64,000 nucleotides of DNA from Acidobacteriota bacterium (GCA_021851335.1 JAJZEA010000001.1:120051-184050), one strand, 5' to 3'. Numbered from the stretch's first letter, positions 45,938-57,581 are shown. A program made the numbers and translations. The notes: generated by a model not told the origin, from the letters alone.

Positions 45938-47382
45938 AGCGGGTCTATTCCTGGCTGGACCATCGATTGCAGTTGGGCAAGCCGCTGCTGGAGATGGCCG
46001 AGCATCCGATTCCGAACCGCACGGCAAGTTGGTGGTACGTCTTTGGCAGTGCGGCGTTCACGCTGCTGATGCTTCAGATTGTGACTGGCATCCTGCTGGC
46101 GCTGGTCTATGTGCCATCAGCGGGCGAGGCGTGGAACAGCCTGAATTTTCTGAACCATCAGCTTACATTGGGCTGGTTTTTGCGCGCGATGCACGGCTGG
46201 GGATCGAATTTCATGGTCGCCGTCGTGCTCATCCACATGGCGCAGGTCTTCCTCTTTGGCGCGTATAAATATCCGCGCGAGCTGACGTGGACGCTGGGTG
46301 TTTTTCTGTTGCTGATGACGTTGGGCATGGCCTTTACCGGGCAGGTGATGCGCTTCGATCAGGATGCCTATTGGGGACTGGGCATCGGTGCTTCGATTCT
46401 GAGCCGTGTGCCGGTGGTCGGCGGCTCGCTGGTTCACATGATGCTGGGCGGCCCGATCATCGCCGGTGCGACGCTTTCACGCTTTTTTACCCTGCACGTC
46501 TTTGTGATTCCCGGCCTGATGCTGGCGTTTACGTTTCTGCATGTTTGGATGGTGCTGAAGCTGGGAATCAACGAGTGGCCGATGCCGGGGCGCGTGGTTC
46601 GCCGGTCGACGTACATGGCGGAGTATCACGAACTGACCGAGAAGGACGGACGTTCGTTCGTGCCGGGCGGAGTGTGGAAGGATGCGGTGTTTTCGGCGGC
46701 GATCATTGCGGCGGTGGCGGTTTGCGCAGTGGTCTTTGGGCCGTTTGGTCCTGGTGGACAGCCTGATCCGACGATCATCCAGACAGTTCCCAAACCGGAT
46801 TTCTTTTTTCTCTGGCTGTACGCCGTACTCTCCTATCTGCCGCCGAACCTGGAAACTCCGTTTCTGCTGATTGCGCCGGTGCTGGGGATTGCCGCGCTGC
46901 TGGGGCTTCCGTTCTATGCATCGGAAGGCGAAAAAAGCTGGCATCGCAGGCCGATAGCGATTCTGGCGCTGACGACGATCGCCGTCTCCTGGGGTGTGCT
47001 GACGCATCTGGGCACGTATACGCCGTGGAGTCCGCATATGGACGCATGGAGCGGTGGACCGGCGATTCCAGCGCGTTTTCTGCGGACGGCCAGCCCGGTG
47101 GAGCGCGAGGGCGCGGTGGTTTTTCAGGCAAAACAGTGTCGCAACTGCCACTCGATTGGCGGCTATGGCGGGCAGCGAGGACCAGCTCTGGACGATGTGG
47201 CGACGCGGCTGACCGGGGATCAGTTGATTCGACAGGTGCTCCAGGGCGGTGGCAATATGCCTGCGTATGGCAAGAATCTTTCGCCTGCGGAGGTAACCGC
47301 GCTGGTGAGCTTCCTGCAGACGCTGCACCCGGCAAATGAGCCTTCGGCAGCGGATGCGGCTCAGTCGGTGACCGGACACTGA
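45925..47382 (+). CDS. Cytochrome b (N and C domains) fused to a mono-haem cytochrome c
   Basis: 485 aa. The N-terminal four-helix part carries both haem b pairs: His residues in MHGWGSNFMVAVVLIH (13 between) and in HVFVIPGLMLAFTFLH (14 between, the b6-type spacing). The C-terminal helices include PKPDFFFLWLY at the place of the Qo motif, PDFF instead of PEWY. A cytochrome c domain follows, with CRNCH (about 403) and probable ligand in NMPAYG. It combines petB, petD and a cytochrome c in one chain. With the Rieske protein it forms a quinol:cytochrome c reductase. Confidence 0.94.
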   Translation: MSRMKRVYSWLDHRLQLGKPLLEMAEHPIPNRTASWWYVFGSAAFTLLMLQIVTGILLALVYVPSAGEAWNSLNFLNHQLTLGWFLRAMHGWGSNFMVAVVLIHMAQVFLFGAYKYPRELTWTLGVFLLLMTLGMAFTGQVMRFDQDAYWGLGIGASILSRVPVVGGSLVHMMLGGPIIAGATLSRFFTLHVFVIPGLMLAFTFLHVWMVLKLGINEWPMPGRVVRRSTYMAEYHELTEKDGRSFVPGGVWKDAVFSAAIIAAVAVCAVVFGPFGPGGQPDPTIIQTVPKPDFFFLWLYAVLSYLPPNLETPFLLIAPVLGIAALLGLPFYASEGEKSWHRRPIAILALTTIAVSWGVLTHLGTYTPWSPHMDAWSGGPAIPARFLRTASPVEREGAVVFQAKQCRNCHSIGGYGGQRGPALDDVATRLTGDQLIRQVLQGGGNMPAYGKNLSPAEVTALVSFLQTLHPANEPSAADAAQSVTGH

Positions 47383-47393
47383 GGGGCGAAAGA

Positions 47394-48284
47394 ATGCAGC
47401 AGGCGACCGTGGCGGAACTGTTCACTCGCTGGGATGTGCCGCCGATTGTTTCTGCGGCGCTGGCGCTGGCGCTGCTGATCTATATGGCGGGGTGGACGCG
47501 GCTGAGACGGACGCGTCCGCTAGCGGTTCCAGGGTGGCGGCTGGCGTGTTTTGTGGCTGGAATCGCGGCGCTGTTTGTGGCGGTTTCGTCGCCGCTCGAT
47601 ACCTTCAGCGAGTCGCTGCTGTTCATGCACATGGGGCAGCACTTTGTGCTGATGTCCGTGGCTCCGCCGCTGATTGTGCTGGGCGCGCCGGTCGTGCCGA
47701 TGCTGCGGGGGGTGCCGCGCTGGTTTGTGCGAGGTTTTCTAGGGTTTTTCTTTCGCAGCCGGGCACTGCATCGGCTGGCGAACATGCTGGTGGACTTGCG
47801 CTTTGCGTGGCTGGCGATGAACCTGGCCTACGTTTGCTGGCATATTCCGGCGGCGTATGAGTTTGCCCTGAGTTCTGAGAACTGGCATAACCTTGAGCAC
47901 TTCTGCTTTTTTTCGACGAGCATTCTTTTCTGGTGGCCGATTATGCAGCCTTGGCCCTCGCGTCCGAGGACCAAGCACTGGGCGCTGATTCCGTATCTGC
48001 TGCTGGCGGACCTGGTGAATACAGGGGTGTCGGCGTTTCTGTGCTTTTCGGGACGGCTCCTGTATCCCAGCTATGGAGAGATTGTTCCGCGGCCGTTTGG
48101 GCTGAGCGCATTGTCAGACCAGATTGCCGCGGGCGCGTTTATGTGGGTGGCCGGGTCGATTGTCTTTCTCATCCCGGCCCTGTGGTTGACGATGCAGTGG
48201 CTGCAAGGTCCGCAGACGGTGTCGGTACGAGCATCGGCGGGTCCGCAAAGGGCATTGGGTCAAAGCGGTCGCTGGAAGCGGTAG
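47394..48284 (+). CDS. ctaG: CtaG-type cytochrome c oxidase (caa3) assembly protein
   Basis: 296 aa, about seven membrane helices. Family features: FMHMGQHFVLMSVAPPLIVLG (conserved His residues), CWHIPAAYEFAL, and WHNLEHFCFFSTSILFWWP. This Bacillus-type CtaG family is needed for CuB/oxidase maturation. It is the last gene of the operon, 11 bases after the cytochrome b-c gene. Its 3' end overlaps the convergent barrel gene by 25 bases. Confidence 0.9.
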   Translation: MQQATVAELFTRWDVPPIVSAALALALLIYMAGWTRLRRTRPLAVPGWRLACFVAGIAALFVAVSSPLDTFSESLLFMHMGQHFVLMSVAPPLIVLGAPVVPMLRGVPRWFVRGFLGFFFRSRALHRLANMLVDLRFAWLAMNLAYVCWHIPAAYEFALSSENWHNLEHFCFFSTSILFWWPIMQPWPSRPRTKHWALIPYLLLADLVNTGVSAFLCFSGRLLYPSYGEIVPRPFGLSALSDQIAAGAFMWVAGSIVFLIPALWLTMQWLQGPQTVSVRASAGPQRALGQSGRWKR

Positions 48285-49750
48285 ACCAGCTCGGCGTAAC
48301 CGAATTGCAGATTCCGATCGACCGGATAGATGTCGGCGATGACGGATTTGCCCCAGGCGTGGCCGTAGTAGAAGTTGAGAGCGAGCGAGCGGGTGGTCTG
48401 CCAGTCAGAAGAGATGTCCCAGAACGAGGTGAAGGTGCTGTGGCCGTTGCTGGGCCTGCCGATGTAGCCGAAGACCTTGTTATCAAAGGCGCCGCCACCC
48501 TGGTACCAGAGGTCATTGTTGGCGGCAAGCTGAATCCAGTGGAGGTCGCTGCGCAGCTCAAGCTTTTTCGCTGGGCGGTCGATGGCCTGGATGAAGGTGT
48601 CCTGATTGTTCATCAGGTTGAAGAACGGTGTGCGGGCGTAGACGCGCGGAGTGGGCAGCAGTTGGAAGAAGGTGGTGTGTTTGTTGTCTGTGGGGTTGTT
48701 GTCGCCGCTGCCGAGGTAGTATCCCGCGCGGAGCCAGGGAGTGGAAGCGACGTGCGTCCACTGATAGCCGCCTTCGGCGGCGATGGCGCTGCCGGAGTGT
48801 GACTGGACGCCCCAGGAACCGTTCTGAAGCGCGCCCCAGACGAGGAAGTCGATGTTGCCGTGAGCCAGCGGCGCGCTGGCCGCGAGGTCGCCGCCGTAGG
48901 TGCCGATGCGAATGTTTTTGTGGTCGGCGGCGCGGACTGGAAGCGGACGATTGTCGGTTTTGGTAATGCCGGTGCGTCCGTCGTGGTAGCCGATGGCAAA
49001 GACGCGACCCAGGATGTGTCCTCGCGCGGCGATGTGGGAGAGGGCGAGATATTGGAGATCGACGTTCAGTTCGGGGTTGCCGTTCATGTTAAAGACACCC
49101 TGGTCGGAGCGTCCGGCAAAGGCGACGATGTTGGAGTGTTGGAAGCCGAGGTGAGCGTCGATACCATCGAAGCTGCGCTGAGCGTTGGAGAAGCCGAAGT
49201 TGCCAACAAGCCGCTGCTGGATGCGGTTGGCCTGGAGCCATTGCAGGGCGGGATTGCGTGGCGTCATCTCGACGCCTTCAAAAAACTCGAAGCGACCCAG
49301 ACGCAGGTAGCTGTCGGGCCGGTGGAAGCGATATCGCAGGAAGCCCTGCTTGAAAAACGCCGCCGCGGGGTCGCTGTTGTTGCCGTTTGCGGCATAATAC
49401 GTTCCGCCCAGGCCAAGCTGGCCCTGTGCCGGATTGGCGGCAACAGCATCGGTGGGAAGGCCAAGAACAGCGGGCTGGGCGAGTTCGGCGAGCCAGTCCC
49501 AGTGACGGGTCTGTTGCGACAGACTCAGGCGCAGAAGGGATTCGGTGTAGGGGTAGGTTTCGGAGTAGCCGGGCGCTGCAAACCACTGCCAGGTGTCGAG
49601 TCGAGTGCGGTCGTAGAGGGAAAATGCGACTGGAGATTTTGCGGGGGATTTTGCCGGTGACTGCGCGGAGGTTTGCGCCTGTGCGTGAGCGAAGACGGGA
49701 AGCAGAGCGAGCGCAAGGATTGCGCAGCCAAGCGAAGAGAGACGTTGCAT
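48260..49750 (-). CDS. Outer-membrane beta-barrel protein, alginate-export-like
   Basis: 496 aa with a signal peptide (MQRLSSLGCAILALALLPVFAHAQ), a short SPAKSPAKSP linker and a long series of alternating amphipathic strands. YLRLGRFEFFEGVE and the strand-loop pattern resemble the alginate_exp/AlgE-like porin family. Ligand unknown. The gene stands alone between convergent ctaG and mdh; the start at 49750 gives a clean signal peptide, although the frame is open to 49777. Confidence 0.75.
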   Translation of the reverse strand: MQRLSSLGCAILALALLPVFAHAQAQTSAQSPAKSPAKSPVAFSLYDRTRLDTWQWFAAPGYSETYPYTESLLRLSLSQQTRHWDWLAELAQPAVLGLPTDAVAANPAQGQLGLGGTYYAANGNNSDPAAAFFKQGFLRYRFHRPDSYLRLGRFEFFEGVEMTPRNPALQWLQANRIQQRLVGNFGFSNAQRSFDGIDAHLGFQHSNIVAFAGRSDQGVFNMNGNPELNVDLQYLALSHIAARGHILGRVFAIGYHDGRTGITKTDNRPLPVRAADHKNIRIGTYGGDLAASAPLAHGNIDFLVWGALQNGSWGVQSHSGSAIAAEGGYQWTHVASTPWLRAGYYLGSGDNNPTDNKHTTFFQLLPTPRVYARTPFFNLMNNQDTFIQAIDRPAKKLELRSDLHWIQLAANNDLWYQGGGAFDNKVFGYIGRPSNGHSTFTSFWDISSDWQTTRSLALNFYYGHAWGKSVIADIYPVDRNLQFGYAELVYRFQRPL

Positions 49751-49952
49751 CAAGAGCGACCTCACAGAGTCTTGCAAAGGATGTGCCGAGAGCCTGCTCC
49801 GAATCGAGCGTGTAACAGGTTAAAGTGCCTGGGTCGGAGATAGGGAAGCGGCGATGTTCTGAGTCTTTGTGAATATGCCTGAAGCGCAATAGGGGAGACA
49901 ACCGACTTCTGAAGGAGGATGGACTCCATCGAAAGGAGGAGCCTGCCGGATG

Positions 49953-49985
49953 CAAAAAAACAGGCTGCCGCGAAGGCAGCCTGTT
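49953..49985 (-). terminator. Rho-independent terminator of icd-mdh
   Basis: An 11-bp perfect stem (arms 49959-49969 and 49975-49985) with loop GCGAA. On the minus strand it is followed by a run of seven T's (two within the stem). It lies 15 bases after the mdh stop. Confidence 0.92.
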
Positions 49986-50000
49986 GATGGGCGGGCTGGA

Positions 50001-52366
<2,366 letters not shown>

Positions 52367-52766
52367 TGCTCTGCTTTGTGTCCTTTCTATGCGGTCCATC
52401 AAAAAAACGATTCAGTCGGGCTGCGAACTGCGATCCGGCGGCCACAACGAGCAGGCTAAAAATAGAGGCTAACACTCGGAAAATACAAGTGGCAATCGGT
52501 CGTTGGGTGGAGAGCTTCCAAGGCGGCGCATTGCGGGACGTGGCAGAGATGGACGGTGCGTGGGAAGGCCGTTGCTGGCCAAGCTATCGGCTCGGGGCGC
52601 GGGCGGGGTGAGTTGCGAATCGGGTACACTGAAGCCTGAATCGTGGATGCGCGGGCAGTGGAAATCGAAGCGTCGATGCGCCCTTGGGATGGACGGTCTT
52701 CGGCGAATTGAAAGAGTGTTAAGCGTTGAAAAACGTGCTCCGGAATGGGGCGGGGAATGAGAGGGT
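52367..52766. other. Divergent intergenic region icd / aguB
   Basis: 400 bases. Several short open frames exist on both strands, none with a good ribosome site or family resemblance. It should hold the promoters of both operons; I see no distinct promoter, operator or repeat. Confidence 0.6.
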
Positions 52767-53717
52767 ATGGCCGGATTGCGAAAGTCGAAGGCGGGGAAGT
52801 ATCGGATCGGTCTGGTGCAGATGCGCATGGGCGCCGATCCGGAGCAAAATCTGGAACGGGCGCTGGAACGAGTGAAAGATGCAGCGCGGCTGGGCGCAAA
52901 TGTGGTTTGCCTGCCCGAGCTGTTTCAGGCGCAGTACTTCTGCCAGCGTGAAGATACCGAGCTGTTTGATCTGGCAGAGGCGATTCCCGGTCCGACGACG
53001 GCGCGCGTGGCGGCCGTAGCCCGAGAGACGAAGATTGTGGTGATCGCTTCGCTGTTTGAGCGGCGCGCGGCGGGGCTGTATCACAACACGGCGGTGACGT
53101 TTGGGATGGATGGGACAATGGCCGGGGTGTATCGAAAGATGCATATCCCGGATGATCCGCTGTACTACGAGAAGTATTACTTTACGCCGGGGGATTTGGG
53201 GTTTCAGGCCGTGGATACAGCGTTTGGACGGATTGGAACGCTAGTGTGCTGGGATCAGTGGTATCCGGAGGGTGCGCGAATGACGGCGCTGCAAGGGGCG
53301 GAGACGCTGTTTTATCCGACGGCGATTGGCTGGCATCCGGCGGAGAAAGCGGAGTTTGGCGTGGCGCAGTACGAGGCGTGGCAGACGATCCAGCGCTCCC
53401 ACGCCATTGCCAACGGAGTGTATGTGGCGGCGGTGAATCGTGTGGGCTTGGAGCATGGCGATGTGCTGGGCAATCGCGCAGCGGGGCAGGGAATCGAGTT
53501 CTGGGGCGGGTCGTTCGTCGCGGATCCGTTTGGGCGTGTGATTGCGAAGGCTTCGCACGATGCCGAGGAGATTCTGATGGCTGAGGTAGATCCGGGACTG
53601 ATCGAGGAGACGCGCCGGAACTGGCCGTTTCTGCGTGATCGACGGATTGATGCGTATGGAGGTTTGACGCAGCGGTTTTTGGATGCGCGTGGCGCTGCGG
53701 GCCTGGAGCAGAAATAA
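52767..53717 (+). CDS. aguB: N-carbamoylputrescine amidase
   Basis: 316 aa nitrilase-superfamily enzyme converting N-carbamoylputrescine to putrescine, CO2 and ammonia. The Glu-Lys-Cys triad is in CLPELFQAQY, VYRKMHIPDDP and LVCWDQWYPEGAR; the YYEKYYFTPGD segment is typical of AguB. It is immediately followed by aguA, the previous enzyme in the pathway. Confidence 0.95.
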   Translation: MAGLRKSKAGKYRIGLVQMRMGADPEQNLERALERVKDAARLGANVVCLPELFQAQYFCQREDTELFDLAEAIPGPTTARVAAVARETKIVVIASLFERRAAGLYHNTAVTFGMDGTMAGVYRKMHIPDDPLYYEKYYFTPGDLGFQAVDTAFGRIGTLVCWDQWYPEGARMTALQGAETLFYPTAIGWHPAEKAEFGVAQYEAWQTIQRSHAIANGVYVAAVNRVGLEHGDVLGNRAAGQGIEFWGGSFVADPFGRVIAKASHDAEEILMAEVDPGLIEETRRNWPFLRDRRIDAYGGLTQRFLDARGAAGLEQK

Positions 53718-54851
53718 GTGAGCGCTGCGAAGGGTATGGAAGCGGAGAGCAGCGAACTGCCGTATGAACTTGGGTTTCGGATGCCGGCGGAGTGGGAGCG
53801 GCATGAGGCGACGTGGATCGCCTGGCCGCACAATGCTTCGGATTGGCCGGGAAAGTTTGCCGCCATTCCTTGGGTATATGGGGAGATTGTGCGGCTGCTG
53901 GCAGAGAGCGAACTGGTTCACATTCTGGTGAAGGATGCCACGCTCGAGCAGCGCGCGCGCACGATCCTCGAGCGGGGCGGTGCAAGGCTTGAGCAGGTCA
54001 AATTTCATCGGTGGGCAACGAATCGGGTCTGGCTGCGGGATTCCGGACCGATCTTTGTGCGGGATGCCGAGGGCAACGTCGCTGTGACGGACTGGAAGTT
54101 CAATGCCTGGGCGAAGTATGACGACTGGCGTCTGGATGACCGGAATCCTGAGCGCGTGGTCAGGCTGCTGGGGATGAAGCGCTGGCAGCCTGCTGTAACG
54201 TTGGCCGGAGGTCGAGAGCATCGACTGGTGCTCGAAGGCGGAAGCATTGACGTGAATGGCGCGGGGACATTGCTGACGACCGAGGAGTGCCTGTTGAGCG
54301 AGGTGCAGCAGCGGAATCCTGGGGTGACGCGCGAACAACTGGAGCAGGCGTTGCACGACTATCTTGGCGTCGAGCAGGTGATCTGGCTGGGCAGTGGCGC
54401 GGCGGGCGACGATACACATGGGCATGTGGACGACATCAGCCGGTTTGTGAGTGCGGAGACGATTGTGACCGCGGTGGAGCCGGACGCAACGGATGCGAAT
54501 CATGCACCGCTGGCGGAGAATCTGGCACGGCTGAAGGCTGCGCGGACACGGCAAGGGAAGCAGTTTCAGGTCGTGGAGCTGCCGATGCCGCGCGCGGTGG
54601 TCTTTCGCGGGCAGCGGCTTCCGGCAAGCTATGCGAACTTCTATATTGCGAACGATCGAGTGCTGGTGCCGACGTTTCACGATGCGCGGGATCGAGTGGC
54701 GTTGCAGATACTGGCCGAGCTTTTTCCTGAGCGCGAAGTGGTGGGAGTGCATTGCGTGGACTTCATCTGGGGCCTGGGCGCGCTGCACTGCATGACGCAG
54801 CAGCAGCCTGCGAAGACCGTGCCTCAGACGACTTTCAGGCGCGAGGATTGA
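53718..54851 (+). CDS. aguA: Agmatine deiminase
   Basis: 377 aa; converts agmatine to N-carbamoylputrescine. Seen: MPAEWERHEATWIAWPHN, WLRDSGPIFV, LVLEGGSIDVNG, GDDTHGHVDDISRF (His/Asp residues) and the nucleophile Cys in WGLGALHCMTQQ. The GTG at 53718 follows the aguB stop directly and has GGAG nine bases upstream; ATG 53736 is an alternative. Confidence 0.95.
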   Translation: MSAAKGMEAESSELPYELGFRMPAEWERHEATWIAWPHNASDWPGKFAAIPWVYGEIVRLLAESELVHILVKDATLEQRARTILERGGARLEQVKFHRWATNRVWLRDSGPIFVRDAEGNVAVTDWKFNAWAKYDDWRLDDRNPERVVRLLGMKRWQPAVTLAGGREHRLVLEGGSIDVNGAGTLLTTEECLLSEVQQRNPGVTREQLEQALHDYLGVEQVIWLGSGAAGDDTHGHVDDISRFVSAETIVTAVEPDATDANHAPLAENLARLKAARTRQGKQFQVVELPMPRAVVFRGQRLPASYANFYIANDRVLVPTFHDARDRVALQILAELFPEREVVGVHCVDFIWGLGALHCMTQQQPAKTVPQTTFRRED

Positions 54852-54857
54852 GTGGAT

Positions 54858-54871
54858 TTGAGTACACTCAA
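54858..54871. promoter_or_regulatory. Inverted repeat in the aguA-tadA gap
   Basis: TTGAGT and ACTCAA separated by AC form a near-perfect palindrome seven bases before the tadA ATG. It could be an operator or a small hairpin affecting tadA translation. A partial second TTGAGT (54848-54853) precedes it. Confidence 0.3.
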
Positions 54872-54877
54872 AAGAGA

Positions 54878-55339
54878 ATGCTGACTGCCATGAAAACCGA
54901 TCTCGATTTTCTGCAACTCGCGCTGGAAGAGGCGATTGCCGCCGGGCAGGCAGGCGAAGTGCCGGTTGGCGCTGTGCTGGTACATCAGGGCGCGGTGTTG
55001 GCCAGCGCGCAGAATCGTGTGCTCCGCGACAGCGATCCGACTGCACATGCCGAGGTGCTGGCTTTGCGAGCGGGCGGGCTGGCGATGGGCAACTATCGGC
55101 TGAATGGCTGCTCGCTGTTTGTCACGCTGGAGCCGTGCTCAATGTGCGCCGGTGCGTTGGTGCATGCGCGTGTGGATCGTGTGGTGTATGCGACGGCGGA
55201 TCCAAAGGCGGGTGCGGCAGGTTCTGTGCTGACGGTGATTAACCATCCACGGCTGAACCATCAGATGCAGCTTGACTCCGGCCTGCTGGCGGACGAGTCG
55301 AGCGAATTGCTGAAAGCGTTTTTCCGCGAGCGACGCTAA
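54878..55339 (+). CDS. tadA: tRNA-specific adenosine deaminase
   Basis: 153 aa zinc enzyme that makes inosine at the wobble position of tRNA-Arg(ACG). Zinc and catalytic motifs: TAHAEVLALR and EPCSMCAGALVHAR; NPKAG-type region reads DPKAGAAGS. Alternative start ATG 54890 (MKTDLDFL). It follows aguA by 26 bases. Confidence 0.94.
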   Translation: MLTAMKTDLDFLQLALEEAIAAGQAGEVPVGAVLVHQGAVLASAQNRVLRDSDPTAHAEVLALRAGGLAMGNYRLNGCSLFVTLEPCSMCAGALVHARVDRVVYATADPKAGAAGSVLTVINHPRLNHQMQLDSGLLADESSELLKAFFRERR

Positions 55340-55349
55340 GCGGGCTGAT

Positions 55350-56249
55350 CTACGGCGCGTGGCCTGTGTCTTCCGGCAGGGTATGCAGCAGCGATATGCC
55401 GGCACGGTAGTCCATAGCCGTGGGAACGACGGCGAAGTCGGACATATCCAGTTCGGTGTCCAGGCTGATTTCTCGGAAGAGGACGCGCGCGTTCATGCGC
55501 AAAAGCATGTTGGTAATGCGCCACTGGCCACCGGCTACCGGATGCTGCTCGATCAGCAGAGTGCCGCCTTGGTCGAGTTTGGCAAAGAGGCCCAGGCCGT
55601 AGTCGACGTCGCGGATGCGTGTGCATTGCAAGCGGACAACTCGCTGGGCGGCGATGTTAATCCAAAGCTCGCCCGCCATGCCTTTGAGCACTTGTGTCTC
55701 CAGGTCAAAAGGGTCGAAAGAGGGGTTGGACTGAAAGGTGAGCCTGTAGGCGGGGCCATCGGAGGTTGCAATGGCCCCGGCGTAGCGATAGACAAAAGCG
55801 CTCGGCAGTGCGTGGATGATCTTGCGCAGCCGCTCCGTATCCACGGCTTCGCGTTGCTCGCGATGACGCTGCAGACCAGGGTTGGCAAGCAGGGATTGCA
55901 GGCGGCTTGCTTCGAGGGCGCTGCGGTCGGCGGAAAGCGGCTGGTCATTCCAGGCGATCAGGTGGGCGACATCGCCGTCGCGAGTTTCGACGATCCATTT
56001 GGTGGTGCTGAGGCGTGGACTGCTTTTGCGAATGCGATAGCGCATCCAGACCGTGGTGGGGCGCAGTGCGTCGTCTTCGCGCTTGAGCACGGTGCGAACG
56101 AGAGCCTGAGCGGCGGCGTTGCTGAGCGCCGGGGGCTGTTGCGGCTGTGCGATGGCGGGCAGGAAAGAGAACAGGCAAACGAGCAGTGCCAGTGTGTGAA
56201 TCGGTCGAAGTCGGCTAGGTCTATGCACGATGGGTGAGGTGAGATTCAC
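55350..56249 (-). CDS. Secreted hypothetical protein
   Basis: 299 aa with a clear signal peptide (about 1-34, cleavage near AIAQPQ). The mature part is polar, mixed alpha/beta, with segments such as VWMRYRIRKSS, KGMAGELWINIAAQRVVRL and LLIEQHPVAGGQWRITN that resemble outer-membrane lipoprotein-sorting or LolA-like folds. No catalytic motif recognised. It is convergent with tadA (10-base gap) and transcribed alone. Confidence 0.8.
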   Translation of the reverse strand: MNLTSPIVHRPSRLRPIHTLALLVCLFSFLPAIAQPQQPPALSNAAAQALVRTVLKREDDALRPTTVWMRYRIRKSSPRLSTTKWIVETRDGDVAHLIAWNDQPLSADRSALEASRLQSLLANPGLQRHREQREAVDTERLRKIIHALPSAFVYRYAGAIATSDGPAYRLTFQSNPSFDPFDLETQVLKGMAGELWINIAAQRVVRLQCTRIRDVDYGLGLFAKLDQGGTLLIEQHPVAGGQWRITNMLLRMNARVLFREISLDTELDMSDFAVVPTAMDYRAGISLLHTLPEDTGHAP

Positions 56250-56491
56250 AAGGTTCTATCGAAGTATGCCTGTGCATTGGACGCATCACGGAGGTTGCCG
56301 TTGCAAAGTTTTGTGAGCGGATGGCAGAAACAAGACCAGGATCCGTTTCCGCTCATGGCGGAAAGATGGGAATTTCCAGACTCATCTTGCGTAGGAACAG
56401 GAAGAGTAACGACATGAATTTTGGTCATATCATCCAGAGGTTGTTATAGTGCGGGCAGGGCCTCGGACTGGTCCGGATAAAGGATGAATGT

Positions 56492-56893
56492 ATGGCGGCA
56501 GAGAGTGCAGCGGCGCGAATTGGAAAATCGGTGTTGATTCGCGGAGAAGTGAAGGGAAGCGAAGAGCTGTTTGTGGATGGCCAGGTGGAGGGTACGATCA
56601 GCCTGTCGGAGAGCCGCTTGACCGTTGGCCCGAACGCGGTGCTGAAGGCCGACCTGTCGGCTCGTGATGTGCTCGTGATGGGCAACGTGCAGGGCAATAT
56701 CGTGGCCACCGGCAGGGTGGAGTTGCGCGCCGGATCGCAGGTGAACGGGGATATTCGCGCGATGCGTCTGGCGATTGAAGACAATGCAATCTTTCGCGGC
56801 AAGGTGGACCTGACGCAGGCGGCAACGAAGCCAACCGAGACGCCGAAGGCTGCCGAGACTCTGCCGCTGTTGCAGACAGAAGCACAGGGATGA
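56492..56893 (+). CDS. Bactofilin
   Basis: 133 aa polymer-forming cytoskeletal protein. The central about 90 residues form the right-handed beta-helix of bactofilins: repeated hydrophobic steps such as GEVKGSEELFVDGQVEGTI, VLVMGNVQGNIVATGRVEL and GSQVNGDIRAMRLAIE. A short proline-containing tail follows. AGGA lies eight bases upstream of the ATG. Bactofilins organise cell shape or localise partners; no cell-wall hydrolase is adjacent. Confidence 0.94.
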   Translation: MAAESAAARIGKSVLIRGEVKGSEELFVDGQVEGTISLSESRLTVGPNAVLKADLSARDVLVMGNVQGNIVATGRVELRAGSQVNGDIRAMRLAIEDNAIFRGKVDLTQAATKPTETPKAAETLPLLQTEAQG

Positions 56894-56939
56894 ATCGGCA
56901 GTGACGGGGAAGAAAGCTGGAGACAGAAAGTGAGTTTGC

Positions 56940-57581
56940 ATGCTGACGCGGTTTTTTGACCGTAATGATGTGAGTGAAAGGCAGGAGACGACGGGGCAAC
57001 GCGTTCCGCGTCATTCTGGGGGTTGGGACGCGATTCGCAAGCACTTGATTGCGTCTGCGGGGTTGCGCATTCTGGATGTGGGATTGACCTCTGCGACGAA
57101 TATCAATCTACTGACGGAGATGGGACATAGCGTATACATGGCAGATCTTCTGCAGGATGCGTGGTCCGAGGAGTGGCGCAGCGTGCCGGATGCCGAGGGA
57201 AATCAAGTCTGGCGTTCGGATGAGTTTGTGGCGACCAATCTGAATTTTTCCGGACGCACGTTCGATGTGGTTCTGTTGTGGATGACGCTGGATTATTTGC
57301 CGGAGGCGTTGCTGGCTCCGGTGGTGTCGGCTTTGCACGAGGTGACGGCGCAGGGCGGGCAGTTACTGGCGTTTTTCAATACGAAGCTCAATCCGGACCA
57401 AGCGCCGTATTATCGGCTGCACATTACGCCCACGGACAACATTGAACTGCAATTGGCGCAGCCATTTCGACAACAGCGCGCGCTGACGAATCGTAATATC
57501 GAGCGGCTGTTTTCCAACTGGAGCGGCTTGAAGCAGTTCCTCGCGAAAGATGGCGTCTCGGAATCGATTATCCAACGCTGA
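56940..57581 (+). CDS. SAM-dependent methyltransferase-like protein
   Basis: 213 aa. A Rossmann-like methyltransferase fold is suggested by LRILDVGLTSATNINLL (motif I region, though GxGxG is not conserved), MADLL after strand 2, and FDVVLLWMTLDYLP (motif IV). The degenerate glycine motif leaves catalytic activity uncertain. It lies 46 bases after bactofilin on the same strand and may share its operon. Substrate unknown. Confidence 0.7.
   Translation: MLTRFFDRNDVSERQETTGQRVPRHSGGWDAIRKHLIASAGLRILDVGLTSATNINLLTEMGHSVYMADLLQDAWSEEWRSVPDAEGNQVWRSDEFVATNLNFSGRTFDVVLLWMTLDYLPEALLAPVVSALHEVTAQGGQLLAFFNTKLNPDQAPYYRLHITPTDNIELQLAQPFRQQRALTNRNIERLFSNWSGLKQFLAKDGVSESIIQR

Noticed and set aside
52503..52760. 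Short plus-strand open frame upstream of aguB
   Set aside because: No ribosome site, skewed composition and no recognisable motif; treated as intergenic.
53241..55046. 601-codon open frame on the minus strand
   Set aside because: It covers aguB, aguA and tadA, all firmly identified; the translated product is Arg/His/Pro-rich and has no motif.
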